NCBI GenBank assembly: GCA_902800045.1
Contig: CADCCZ010000001.1
Location: forward strand, 663,346 to 727,345
Direction: 5' to 3'
Length of the DNA stretch: 64,000 nt
Origin: an uncultured Bacteroidia bacterium
GTDB taxonomy: Bacteria > Bacteroidota > Bacteroidia > Bacteroidales > ML635J-15
Below are positions 54,215 to 62,758 of the stretch, one piece after another (position 1 is the first letter of the stretch; every line of letters starts with the position of its first letter). A program made the translations under genes and the position numbers. The notes under the pieces are model-generated. The model made no database searches. It was not told the origin of the DNA and saw only the letters and a program-made list of their open reading frames with translations.

Positions 54215-55546
54215 ATGTCGTTGATGAAGCGTAAAATAATTCAGGAATTGTTGGAGTGGAAAAATTCGCCTGACCATAAGCCAGTTGTCGTGCGAGGATG
54301 TCGCCAGTGTGGAAAGACATTTTCCGTATTGGAATTTGCCCGGGAGAACTACAAGAATGTTGTTTACTTGGACTTTTTCCGCAAGCCGGAATATGCAGAG
54401 TTCTTTTCGGGGTCGCTGGATGTTGACGATATGGTTATGTATATGTCGTCGCACGAGTCGTTGAAAGCGAAGTTTGAGCCTGGTAATACTTGTTTGGTTT
54501 TGGATGAAATTCAGGAGTGTCCAAATGCAAGGACGGCCTTGAAGTTTTTCTGTATTGATGGTCGCTATGATGTCATTTGTACCGGTTCGTTGCTTGGCAT
54601 GAGAGGATATCGCAATTTGGACGAAATGAGGGCGGTGCCAGTCGGTTACGAAACTTCGCTGTTGATGTATCCGATGGATTTCGAGGAGTTTCTGTGGGCC
54701 AATGGCATAGACGATACGCATATCGCAAAGATTCAGGAGCATTTAGGCGCAGAAACTCCTGTACCGTTGCCTTTGCATCACAGGTTCAGGCAGTTGCTGT
54801 TGCAGTATGTGGTCGTAGGTGGAATGCCCGAGGCTGTGAAGACTTTTATTGAAACAAAGGACATGTCAAAGGTTTTGCGTAAGCAAAAGGATATTTTGCG
54901 CGGATATTCCGACGATATGGTAAAGTATGCCGATAAGAAGGACAAGTCCGTTATTCATGAGTGCTTTGAGTCGATTCCAATGCAACTGAGCAAGGAAAAC
55001 AAGAAATTCCAGTATTCGCTGGTTCGAAAAAAGGGCAGGGCGGATATGTTTATGGGAAGCTTGCAGTGGATAGAGGATGCTGGAATAATAAACCGTTGCT
55101 ACAATTTGTCGATAACGGAGCTGCCTTTGGATGGCAATGCTGAGAAAGATGTCTTCAAGGTATATATGGCCGATACTGGCTTGTTTGTAAGCATGTTGGA
55201 GGCTGGTACACAATTGGATGTTTTGCAAGGTAACCTGTATGGCTACAAAGGTGCGATATTCGAGAATCTTGTAGCCGACATAATGGGGAAAATGGGGCGG
55301 AAGCTGTATTATTTCCACAAGGATTCGGGCTTGGAAATCGACTTCGTGATGCGATATAATGGCAAATGTACTTTGTTGGAAGTCAAGGCAAATAACGGTA
55401 ATGCCAAAAGCATGAAGACCGTACTTTCTCATCCTGAAAAGTACCATGTATATAATGCAATAAAGCTGGGGGACTACAATGTTGGACGGGAAGGAAATGT
55501 GCTGACATTACCGTTGTACATGTGCTTCCTGCTGCGGAAGTATTGA
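54215..55546 (+). CDS. AAA-type ATPase with DUF4143 domain
   Basis: 443 residues from the ATG at 54215. Walker A GCRQCGKT near residue 29; Walker B LVLDEIQECP near residue 95; then the sensor-like CTGSLLGM. The C-terminal third is DUF4143, with the nuclease-like GAIFENLVADIM and FHKDSGLEIDFVMRYNGKCTLLEVKA block (D...ExK). Proteins of this plan are common in Bacteroidota and archaea, often in several copies; no role is firmly known, though defence or DNA repair is suspected. Monocistronic, with the tandem repeat just upstream. Confidence 0.88.
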   Translation: MSLMKRKIIQELLEWKNSPDHKPVVVRGCRQCGKTFSVLEFARENYKNVVYLDFFRKPEYAEFFSGSLDVDDMVMYMSSHESLKAKFEPGNTCLVLDEIQECPNARTALKFFCIDGRYDVICTGSLLGMRGYRNLDEMRAVPVGYETSLLMYPMDFEEFLWANGIDDTHIAKIQEHLGAETPVPLPLHHRFRQLLLQYVVVGGMPEAVKTFIETKDMSKVLRKQKDILRGYSDDMVKYADKKDKSVIHECFESIPMQLSKENKKFQYSLVRKKGRADMFMGSLQWIEDAGIINRCYNLSITELPLDGNAEKDVFKVYMADTGLFVSMLEAGTQLDVLQGNLYGYKGAIFENLVADIMGKMGRKLYYFHKDSGLEIDFVMRYNGKCTLLEVKANNGNAKSMKTVLSHPEKYHVYNAIKLGDYNVGREGNVLTLPLYMCFLLRKY

Positions 55547-55634
55547 TTTTTCCTTGCTTTGTTATTCACATTGTAAAAACGAATATGGTTAATATCTTGT
55601 TGCGATATTTCTGCGGCAAGATTTTCGCGCTGTT

Positions 55635-55642
55635 TACATTTG
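55635..55642 (+). promoter_or_regulatory. -7 promoter box of feoB
   Basis: TACATTTG, 28 bp before the feoB ATG at 55671. Confidence 0.55.
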
Positions 55643-55670
55643 CAATTTGTATAGAGAAATTGGGATTGAA

Positions 55671-57896
55671 ATGTCTGAAGGAGTGCAAATTGCTTGTAAT
55701 CAGGAATATTATGTAGCCAAGATATTTGGTTGCAACGACTTTCGCAAAAAGATAGAAGGTTTCGGCATCGAGGTCGGAAAGAAGATTGTCGCGCTGAAAT
55801 CGGATGCAGATGGCAACCTTATATTTTCGGTTGAGGGGCGCAAGCGAAATTGTGCATTCCCCAAATCATATCTTTCCCATTTGTCGTTGATTGAGGCGTC
55901 CGACCCACAATGTCAGGATTATATAATCAACGAACTGAATACCGTAAATGTTTCGTTGTTCCAGACAAAAGAATCGTACCCAACAACATTGTTCGGCGGT
56001 GAAAATAAGGCCAAGTTCGACAATTATGACATAAATATAACCAGTCTGCCACAAGTCGATTATATTTTTGGCGACGACTATGCCAACAAGCGTTTCCGCA
56101 ATCTGGTGCTTGCCGAAAAGACGGATGTCTTTGTGGCTGTGGTCGATTTTCATAAGCTTGAAACCGAACTTGTGCCTATCGTACAGTTGATGGACTTGGG
56201 CGTTAAAATTGTGCTTGTCATAAGAGGTTACTGCGAAGAAAATGAGGACGGTCTGCATATCGACCTCGATAAGATGTCGAAGTTGCTTGGCATTCCGATT
56301 GTTCATTTCAACGAAGCCGATGAGACTGGCGAAAGTCGAGAAAATGTCATCCGTACAATTTTGTCGGCTTACGCTGGCGACAATCCAAATTTGCGCTATG
56401 TGCATGTGAATTATGGCAGACAGGTTGAACGCCATATCCGTATGATACAGAGGGAACTGGAGACTAAAAAAGGCTACGACTTCAATGCTTCGTCGCGCTA
56501 TATGGCGATTAGTCTGATGGAAGACGATAGGATTGTCCATAGTTTCAACACTCCGTGCAAGTCGTGCAATACCGTAAAATGCTTTGTAAAAAGACATTCG
56601 GCGGTGTTGGGCAAGCAGTACAGCAATCACGTCTATTATGTGCTCAAGCAGGCTCGCCGGTCGTATATCGACGGACTGATTTCGATGTGCTCGGGTGTGC
56701 GTAAGGTACAGTGGGATGCCGAGAAGGCCGATTCTATTCTTTTGCACAAGACATGGGGATTTCCGCTGTTCCTGCTTATGATGGCTGCAATTTTCTGTGC
56801 TACATTCGAACTTGGCAAATTCCCGATGGAGTGGATTTCAAATGCTATGACTTCGCTTTCCGATTCGGTGAGGGCATCGGTTGGTGGTGCGTTTGGCGGC
56901 TTCCTTGCCGATGGACTTATTGGCGGTGTGGGAGCGGTGCTGTCGTTTGTGCCAATTCTTTTCATTTTCTATCTTCTGGTCGGACTGCTTGAAAATTCGG
57001 GTTATATGTCGCGCGCTGCATATTGTGCCGATGGCTTCTTGCACAAACTAGGATTGCAGAACAAGTCGTTGGTTCCGTTGATATTAGGGTTCGGATGCTC
57101 GATTCCTGCAATAATGAGTGCACGCCATATCGAAAGCATAAAAGACCGCAGACTTGTTTCGATGGTAATTCCTTTTTTACCTTGTGCTGCTAAAATTCCA
57201 TTATGCTTGATTCTGGTTTCGGCTCTCTTCCCGAAATTTCCAGCCTTGATAATGTTTGTGTTCTATCTGATTGGAATCTTGTTGACTATTGCGTTTGCAA
57301 AAATATATAGCAAAACATTGTGCAAGCAGGATGAGTATCCTTTTGTAGCTGAATTGTCATCGTATAGGAAGCCAACGCTTTTTGTTTCATTGAGTTATAT
57401 GTGGAATCGCACTTGGGAGTACCTGAAGCGCATTTCGGGAATCGTTGTGGCTGGTGCAATTGTGGTGTGGGCATTGGCATATTTCCCGCAAAAAGCTGAA
57501 ACTCAGAATGGTGGCGATTCTGTTGCTGTTGAAGCAGATGCAACACCCTCGTATCTGGAAAAATTTGGCAATTCCATCGAACCTGCTTTCCGTCCGCTTG
57601 GCTTCGACTGGAAAATGTCGGTTGCTGCTATTTCTGGTTTTGCAAGCAAAGAGTTGACAATAAGCACAATGCCAATCCTAATGCCATGTACCGATGCTGA
57701 AAATGATTCGACACGAGGTATTGCGGCTTTGGCGTTTGTTTTCTTTGTGCTGATATGTTTTCCATGTTTGGGCGCTACATCGGCAATACGTAAGATTTCG
57801 GGGTTCAAGTGGGCTGCACTTACGGCAGGTGTATCGGTCGTGTTGGCGTGGCTTGTGGCGTTAGGCGTGTATCAGTTGGGAATCTTAATGGTATAA
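55671..57896 (+). CDS. feoB: FeoA-FeoB fusion with a degenerate GTPase domain
   Basis: 741 residues from MSEGVQIACN. Residues 1-75 are a FeoA-like SH3 domain. Residues ~120-265 align with the second half of the FeoB G domain, but the P-loop segment (GNPNxGKST) is missing altogether. G3 DLPG is SLPQ (125-128) and G4 NMxD is replaced in VIRGYCE (183-189). The membrane channel is intact: two Gate repeats with LENSGYMSRAAY, the pore Cys in GFGCSIPA and in LPCAAKIP, and the late FASKELTIST and CLGATSAIR motifs. It should still form a metal channel but cannot bind GTP in the usual way. The substrate may be Fe(II) or another divalent metal such as Mn. An in-frame TTG at 55647 was not used. Confidence 0.92.
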   Translation: MSEGVQIACNQEYYVAKIFGCNDFRKKIEGFGIEVGKKIVALKSDADGNLIFSVEGRKRNCAFPKSYLSHLSLIEASDPQCQDYIINELNTVNVSLFQTKESYPTTLFGGENKAKFDNYDINITSLPQVDYIFGDDYANKRFRNLVLAEKTDVFVAVVDFHKLETELVPIVQLMDLGVKIVLVIRGYCEENEDGLHIDLDKMSKLLGIPIVHFNEADETGESRENVIRTILSAYAGDNPNLRYVHVNYGRQVERHIRMIQRELETKKGYDFNASSRYMAISLMEDDRIVHSFNTPCKSCNTVKCFVKRHSAVLGKQYSNHVYYVLKQARRSYIDGLISMCSGVRKVQWDAEKADSILLHKTWGFPLFLLMMAAIFCATFELGKFPMEWISNAMTSLSDSVRASVGGAFGGFLADGLIGGVGAVLSFVPILFIFYLLVGLLENSGYMSRAAYCADGFLHKLGLQNKSLVPLILGFGCSIPAIMSARHIESIKDRRLVSMVIPFLPCAAKIPLCLILVSALFPKFPALIMFVFYLIGILLTIAFAKIYSKTLCKQDEYPFVAELSSYRKPTLFVSLSYMWNRTWEYLKRISGIVVAGAIVVWALAYFPQKAETQNGGDSVAVEADATPSYLEKFGNSIEPAFRPLGFDWKMSVAAISGFASKELTISTMPILMPCTDAENDSTRGIAALAFVFFVLICFPCLGATSAIRKISGFKWAALTAGVSVVLAWLVALGVYQLGILMV

Positions 57897-57912
57897 TAAT
57901 CGGTTATACCAT
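57888..57912. terminator. Hairpin formed by the two convergent gene ends
   Basis: ATGGTATAA (57888-57896) and TTATACCAT (57904-57912) form a perfect 9-bp stem with a 7-nt loop. Each arm is the last two codons plus stop (Met-Val-stop) of its gene: feoB on the + strand and the DnaJ-like gene on the reverse strand. Likely a shared terminator, though without T runs. Confidence 0.5.
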
Positions 57913-58635
57913 ATTTCTTTCCTTTTTAATTCTTTCGTAGGCTTCGTTTATGGCTTGGAACTTCTCGGTTGCCTTGCGTGTGACTTCTTCGCCCATACCT
58001 GCAACTTTGTCGGGATGATGTTTCATGGCCATTTTCTTGTATGCCTTCTTAACCTCGTCGTTTGTTGCGTCCTTGGTAATGCCAAGTATTTCGTAGTCAG
58101 AGTCTTTGCCAACAACAATGAACATCGACTTTATTGAATTGAAGTCGTAGTCGCTGATGCCGATTCCGTATGCAATTCGCTTTAGAACGTCAAGTTCTTC
58201 CTTTACAATCTCGTTGTCGGCGTTGGCGATTCCGAAAAGGTAGTGCAGAAGCTGCAACTTGAGCGAATTGTTCATGTTGTACCTTATCTGGCGGCATACG
58301 TCGTCGAGAGGGATGTCAGCGTTCATCATTGGCTTTAGTATCTGTAAAGCCTTGAGAGTCTTTTCTTTCCCGAAGTTCTGAACTAGGAAGCTTTTTACAT
58401 AGTCGAGTTCGCTCTTCTTTACAATATTGTCGGCTTTCATTACAGCTGCCGAAAGAGTGAGTAGCACGACCATGAAGTCGCCTTGTTCTGTATGTCTGGT
58501 GCGGTTTGTGTTGCGAGGTTCGTCGGAACTGCTAATTCCATCGATAGCAGAGCCAATAAAGAAGCCTATAAGTCCGCCGAGTGGACCTGTAAGTACCCAG
58601 GTTAAACCGCCAAGTATCCATTTCCATTTTCCCAT
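57904..58635 (-). CDS. TerB/DnaJ-domain membrane-anchored co-chaperone (DjlA-like)
   Basis: 243 residues: an N-terminal hydrophobic segment ([24 protein letters not shown], about 5-28), a TerB-like helical domain (about 55-165), and a C-terminal J domain (about 175-240) with the HPD motif in [10 protein letters not shown]. The layout matches DjlA-type co-chaperones that present substrates to DnaK at the membrane. It starts 3 bp after the coaE stop, so it belongs to the nusB-yajC-coaE operon. Confidence 0.85.
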   Translation of the reverse strand: MGKWKWILGGLTWVLTGPLGGLIGFFIGSAIDGISSSDEPRNTNRTRHTEQGDFMVVLLTLSAAVMKADNIVKKSELDYVKSFLVQNFGKEKTLKALQILKPMMNADIPLDDVCRQIRYNMNNSLKLQLLHYLFGIANADNEIVKEELDVLKRIAYGIGISDYDFNSIKSMFIVVGKDSDYEILGITKDATNDEVKKAYKKMAMKHHPDKVAGMGEEVTRKATEKFQAINEAYERIKKERNMV

Positions 58636-58638
58636 GTC

Positions 58639-59214
58639 TTATTTGTTTAGATCGTTAATAAATTTTTCTGACTGTTCTATCAGCGAGTGGTCTCTATCGT
58701 TGATGAATATGTAATCGCATTTTTCGCGTCCCGAATTCTTTCTTTGCATTCTTATTTTGCTAATTGCGACATCTTCCGAAACCTTGTCCCTTAGGCAGAT
58801 ACGTCCGACCATTACATCTTCGGGTGCATCTACGAATATTATGTGGTCGAGGATGTCTTCGAGCTTGGCATCGAACAGTATTGCCGATTCAATGGCTGTG
58901 ATTTTTGAAGTTGTATTTTGTTGCCACTCGATGAAATCTTGTTTTACGGCTGGGTGAACAATTGAATTTACTAGTCTTCTGTTTTTCTCGTTGCCGAAAA
59001 CTATTTTCCTGAGATATTCCTTGTTGATTGCACCGTTGGTGTATGTGTATTCTCCGAAATTCTCAATCAAGGCCTCTTTTATTTGAACATTGTTGTTCAT
59101 TAATATTTTGGCTTTGCTATCAGCGTCGTATACAGGAATATCCATTGAACGGAAAACCTGGCTTAGCATTGATTTCCCGGATCCTATAATTCCTGTTATC
59201 CCAATGCTAATCAT
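58639..59214 (-). CDS. coaE: Dephospho-CoA kinase
   Basis: A 191-residue final enzyme of CoA synthesis. P-loop GIIGSGKS near residue 8, then VYDADSKAK and the NRRLVNSIVHP and SAILFDAKLE motifs typical of CoaE. The upstream in-frame extension (8 codons) was rejected: the ATG at 59214 overlaps the YbbR stop (ATGA) and gives the standard MISIGITGIIGSGKS start. Confidence 0.95.
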   Translation of the reverse strand: MISIGITGIIGSGKSMLSQVFRSMDIPVYDADSKAKILMNNNVQIKEALIENFGEYTYTNGAINKEYLRKIVFGNEKNRRLVNSIVHPAVKQDFIEWQQNTTSKITAIESAILFDAKLEDILDHIIFVDAPEDVMVGRICLRDKVSEDVAISKIRMQRKNSGREKCDYIFINDRDHSLIEQSEKFINDLNK

Positions 59215-60212
59215 TTCTTTTCGAGTACGAAGGTGCAAATTTGTGGAGTTGTACGTATAATCTTTGCTTTGCTGTAGCTTGTAGCCACCTTAATTTCAAT
59301 GTTGTTGCCTGCGGCTTGCGTATAGTCTACTGTTGCCGAGAAATCGTATTCCTGGACTTTGTCGTAGTGGGAGAGAGGTGTTGTGTATGTTACAGTTACG
59401 TATTCGGGGAAAATTGTGTAATTGTATTCGCTAGGAAAATTTGTAGCTTTAATTTTTACTTTTTTGCTCGTTTCTGTAAACATTTCAGCTTCGTAGGTTA
59501 TGTTTACGCTGCTGAATGTCGCGGTTATTCCTTCGGGAAGGTCGAGTTCTATGTTGTATTGCTTTTGTTTCTTTATTGAGCCGATATCAGTGGGTTGCAC
59601 CTTTATTTTTTCTATGCTGTCGATGCTAGACTTCTGTCCTATGATTTTTACAGAGTCGGGAACAATCATTGTTTTTGTGATTTTCTGACCGTCTTTCAAT
59701 TTGTATTTGATGTCGGTTATGTCTATTGGAACCATTTTTTCCTTGACGTTTATTATGTCGAAGAATAATGTGTCGGGACTAATATCCCCAATAGTTATTT
59801 TGTCGCCTATTTTCTTTCTAATCAATGGTTTAATATCGTTGGAGACTATGTATGCCTTGCCTCTGTCGTTTGCATATTTAAGCAGAGGACGATTGTCTTG
59901 TGCCTTGGCTTCGAGGTCGATATTAAGCGGTATGTTTCTTGACTTTATGCTTTCTTGCAATAGGTTGTAGCCTTGTCCTGTGGCGTTTACTGCAAGTTCG
60001 CCGCCGTGCATGTTGTCGGATTTTATTGTTCTAGGGATGTTTTTGAATTTGTATTTCAGTGTGATTTCGCTAGAAAGGTTCTTGTTTAGGTAGTTGAGGA
60101 ACCACAAAAAAGATGACAGGACAACAAAAGCTATAAATACCAGAAAGTTTCTGTTGTTTACCAGTTTTACTACTGGATTCTTTTTGGTGCTAGGCTCCTG
60201 CTGTTCTGCCAT
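59211..60212 (-). CDS. YbbR-domain (CdaR-like) protein
   Basis: 333 residues from the ATG at 60212. One N-terminal transmembrane helix (about 24-44) is followed by extracytoplasmic YbbR repeats (recurrent phrases such as PDTLFFDIINVKEKMVPI and PDSVKIIGQKSSIDSI). In Firmicutes, CdaR regulates the cyclic-di-AMP cyclase CdaA; here the conserved position between yajC and coaE is typical of Bacteroidota. No cdaA is next to it, so the cyclase link is uncertain. Confidence 0.85.
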   Translation of the reverse strand: MAEQQEPSTKKNPVVKLVNNRNFLVFIAFVVLSSFLWFLNYLNKNLSSEITLKYKFKNIPRTIKSDNMHGGELAVNATGQGYNLLQESIKSRNIPLNIDLEAKAQDNRPLLKYANDRGKAYIVSNDIKPLIRKKIGDKITIGDISPDTLFFDIINVKEKMVPIDITDIKYKLKDGQKITKTMIVPDSVKIIGQKSSIDSIEKIKVQPTDIGSIKKQKQYNIELDLPEGITATFSSVNITYEAEMFTETSKKVKIKATNFPSEYNYTIFPEYVTVTYTTPLSHYDKVQEYDFSATVDYTQAAGNNIEIKVATSYSKAKIIRTTPQICTFVLEKK

Positions 60213-60233
60213 CAATGATAATGTTAGCTATTC

Positions 60234-60587
60234 TTATTTCTTTTCGGCTGTATCGTTGTTTTGAGCATCAGCTTCGGTATAGCTTACAATCGAATTCTTG
60301 TCTATCTTGATTCTTACGCCGTTTGCAATTTCAAGAAGTACAAAGGTGTCGCTTATTTCGTCGATAATTCCATATACTCCGCCAGCAGTAATAACCTTGC
60401 TGCCTTTCTTGAGGCTTTCTTTGAATTTCTGTGCTTCCTTGTTGCGCTTTGAAGCTGGTCTAATCATAAAGAAATAGATTACAGCAATGAGCAATACCCA
60501 GAAAATTACGTTCATCCAGATGTTTGACTTTGGAGCTTCTTGGCCTGCCTGTGCAGCCTGCAATAAAATAAATGATAAGTTTTGCAT
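60234..60587 (-). CDS. yajC: Preprotein translocase subunit YajC
   Basis: A 117-residue single-pass membrane protein of the Sec-DF-YajC complex. Short periplasmic start, one helix (about 24-43, WMNVIFWVLLIAVIYFFMIRP), then the soluble domain with LKKGSKVITAGGVYGII, the family signature. Gap of 21 bp to the YbbR gene and 23 bp from the DUF1573 gene. Confidence 0.95.
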   Translation of the reverse strand: MQNLSFILLQAAQAGQEAPKSNIWMNVIFWVLLIAVIYFFMIRPASKRNKEAQKFKESLKKGSKVITAGGVYGIIDEISDTFVLLEIANGVRIKIDKNSIVSYTEADAQNNDTAEKK

Positions 60588-60610
60588 ATAAATGATATTA
60601 AATTAGTTAA

Positions 60611-61075
60611 CTATTTGGTTACTACATCGCATCTTATGTACAGCACATTTTCGTTTGGTATTGTGTTGGATGAAATGCGAACGTTTTTGTTTTGTATTCC
60701 TTTTTTGTTTGAGCTGTCGAATGTGAGTTCGATGTATCCTTCTTCGCCAGGTTTTACTGGTTCGCGAGTCCATTTGGGTGATGTGCAACCGCACGATGGT
60801 TTTACGCTGGAAATGACGAGGTTGCCGTCACCTTTGTTCTTAAAAATGAACTTATGCGAAACTTTTTCGCCTTGTATTACCGTACCAAAATTGTATTCGG
60901 TTTCGGAGAAGGCGATTATTGGCATTCCGTCGTTGGGTATTATGTCATCGTTTACATTGTCGGCGGAGATTGGGTTGTCGATGCCGTAGGTAGCGCCTCC
61001 CGTCTTTGGGGTTTCCTTGCACGATATTGTGGCAAGTGTCACGATGGCGATTAATATGATTGATAATTTTTTCAT
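60611..61075 (-). CDS. DUF1573 lipoprotein
   Basis: A 154-residue lipoprotein: lipobox TISC (Cys19), then a low-complexity linker and a DUF1573 immunoglobulin-like domain (ETEYNFGTVIQGEKVSHKF... and SCGCTSPKW with the typical CxC motif). Such domains are very common in Bacteroidota and probably make surface or periplasmic protein contacts. It is in the conserved nusB-yajC operon. Confidence 0.88.
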   Translation of the reverse strand: MKKLSIILIAIVTLATISCKETPKTGGATYGIDNPISADNVNDDIIPNDGMPIIAFSETEYNFGTVIQGEKVSHKFIFKNKGDGNLVISSVKPSCGCTSPKWTREPVKPGEEGYIELTFDSSNKKGIQNKNVRISSNTIPNENVLYIRCDVVTK

Positions 61076-61080
61076 TTCAG

Positions 61081-61177
61081 TTTCTATGTTTCACGTTTCT
61101 ATGTTTCACGTTTCTAAGTTTCAAGTTTCTAAGTTTCAAGTTTCTAAGTTTCAAGTTGCGTCGTGGCGCGCCGCGAC
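61081..61177. repeat. Five 15-bp repeats plus a GC-rich palindrome
   Basis: Five consecutive 15-bp units, TTTCTATGTTTCACG x2 (61081-61110) then TTTCTAAGTTTCAAG x3 (61111-61155), followed by a GTCG/CGAC palindrome around GGCGCGCC (61160-61177). On the reverse strand, where the surrounding operon is transcribed, the units read as alternating GAAAC words. They lie between the nusB stop and the DUF1573 start and share a 15-mer with the tract at 47462-47635. Confidence 0.85.
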
Positions 61178-61194
61178 CTTACGTTTTTCAAAAA

Positions 61195-62139
61195 TTATAA
61201 AAGTCCCATTCCTATTTTGTTAAGCGTGTTGTCGTTTTTGCTTTGGTTGTATATCTTGTCGAGTATGCCGTTGACAAAAGTTCCACTCTTTTCGGTGCTG
61301 TAGCCTTTGGCAATGTCGATGTATTCGTTTATTGTAACTCTTACTGGCAGTTCGGGGAATTGTGTCATTTCGCAAAGAGCCAGGTGCAATATAACCCTGT
61401 CCATGAATGCAATGCGCTGCAATTCCCATTTCTGCAGATTCTTTTCTATCAGTTCGTCAAACTTTTGGTGGTACAGACAGGTACTTTTTATCAGCGTCTT
61501 GGCGAATTCAAGGTCTTCTTCGTTCCTGAACATTGCTGGTAACCTGAAGTTCTCAATGTTGTCATCGTTTAGTTTCTTGATGATCTGTATCAAGTTGCTA
61601 AGCGAGAATTCCAGGTCGTCGTTCCAGAAAATGCTTTCGCTCTCGAGTATTTCGTCAAGGTCGGAGTTGTCGACCAGATACTTGTTGACAATCTTGCAGA
61701 TGACGTCGGCATCCTGTTTTATGCTTTGGCTTTCGTCCTCCATATACTTTTTGTAGAATTCGGCGTTTGCCATCTTGTTGAAGATTCCGCGGACAAACTC
61801 GTAGTGTTCCGACCAGTTTGAACTGGCGCTTTCCATATATTTTTTTATGGTCGGTTCTGAGCGGAATGCCTGTATTATCTTGTTGTCAACAAATTTGCGG
61901 TTAGGATTCAAATCTTCTTCCGTCGGAAGCAGCTTGTTGCGGTTGAATTCTATCTTGTACTCGGCGTGGTCGGCAATGGCTACGATGAGACAGAACATTT
62001 CTACAAATAGTTCGTACGACTTCTCTAAACTCATTTCCAATGCTTCCTGTACTTTTTCGAGTGAACCGTCATAATTCCCTTGTGTAAAAGCATAATAAGT
62101 TTGCACTGCCTTGATTCTAACCAATCTTCTGCTAATCAT
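61195..62139 (-). CDS. nusB: Transcription antitermination factor NusB
   Basis: 314 residues from the ATG at 62139; a TTG two codons upstream is possible. It opens MISRRLVRIKAVQTYYAF, the standard NusB start. The C-terminal half (about 170-310) is the five-helix NusB fold ending in LPVRVTINEYIDIAKGYSTEKSGTFVNGILDKI, the best conserved block. The long N-terminal half is the normal extended form found in Bacteroidota. It heads the nusB-DUF1573-yajC-YbbR-coaE-DnaJ operon. Confidence 0.93.
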   Translation of the reverse strand: MISRRLVRIKAVQTYYAFTQGNYDGSLEKVQEALEMSLEKSYELFVEMFCLIVAIADHAEYKIEFNRNKLLPTEEDLNPNRKFVDNKIIQAFRSEPTIKKYMESASSNWSEHYEFVRGIFNKMANAEFYKKYMEDESQSIKQDADVICKIVNKYLVDNSDLDEILESESIFWNDDLEFSLSNLIQIIKKLNDDNIENFRLPAMFRNEEDLEFAKTLIKSTCLYHQKFDELIEKNLQKWELQRIAFMDRVILHLALCEMTQFPELPVRVTINEYIDIAKGYSTEKSGTFVNGILDKIYNQSKNDNTLNKIGMGLL

Positions 62140-62161
62140 TGTCAATTTAATTTATAACTCG

Positions 62162-62169
62162 CAAATTTA
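62162..62169 (-). promoter_or_regulatory. -7 promoter box of the nusB operon
   Basis: CAAATTTA reads TAAATTTG on the reverse strand, 22 bp before the nusB ATG. Confidence 0.55.
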
Positions 62170-62292
62170 GTTATTTTATTAAAGACCGCAGAATCTTTTG
62201 GCGATAAATTTTCTTTTTTTTCATATAGTCCGCCAGAAAAATCGATTGTCAAAAAAAATACATAAAAAACCTTGTTGTTTCTACAAGTTTTA

Positions 62293-62300
62293 TATATTTG
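62293..62300 (+). promoter_or_regulatory. -7 promoter box of the DUF3276 gene
   Basis: TATATTTG, 16 bp before the ATG at 62317. Confidence 0.55.
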
Positions 62301-62316
62301 TGAAAAATAATTTATT

Positions 62317-62610
62317 ATGGATTTTATTGAGAAAAATAAAAGAATCGTAAAGTCGTCTTCGGTGAAGATTGGGAAAAGAACTTATTTCTTTGATGTAAAA
62401 TCGACTACAAATGGTGATTATTATTTGGTAATAACCGAAAGTGTCCGTACTCAAGATGGTGGGTTCGATAAACATAAGATTTTCTTGTATAAAGAGGACT
62501 TTTATAAGTTTGTTTCGGCATACGGCGAAATTATGGACTTCATGAAATCGGAAAAGCCCGATTACTTTGAGGAACGTGATTTCTCGTCAGATGCTGATGT
62601 TGAGGAGTAG
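62317..62610 (+). CDS. PUR-alpha-like nucleic-acid-binding protein (DUF3276)
   Basis: A 97-residue protein with the PUR-type beta-beta-beta-beta-alpha fold: SSSVKIGKRTYFFDVKSTTNGDYYLVITES, then a strand pair and the helix KEDFYKFVSAYGEIMDFM. It ends in an acidic tail (DFSSDADVEE). PUR/DUF3276 proteins of Bacteroidota and spirochaetes bind single-stranded DNA or RNA and act as regulators. Monocistronic, between its own promoter and a bidirectional terminator. Confidence 0.9.
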   Translation: MDFIEKNKRIVKSSSVKIGKRTYFFDVKSTTNGDYYLVITESVRTQDGGFDKHKIFLYKEDFYKFVSAYGEIMDFMKSEKPDYFEERDFSSDADVEE

Positions 62611-62712
62611 CAAAAATCTACGATTTTAACAGATGTAATTATTCTCGCATTGATATATGCGGGAATTAAATCTATTTAATAGTATCTGCGATTATAAATG
62701 AAAAAAAAATGA

Positions 62713-62738
62713 AAAAGGGAAGCCAAAGCTTCCCTTTT
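62713..62738. terminator. Bidirectional terminator between the DUF3276 gene and ppdK
   Basis: AAAAGGGAAGC (62713-62723) and GCTTCCCTTTT (62728-62738): an 11-bp perfect stem with a CAAA loop. On the reverse strand (ppdK) a long T run follows. Confidence 0.88.
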
Positions 62739-62758
62739 CTTATTGATGTGAAATCTAA

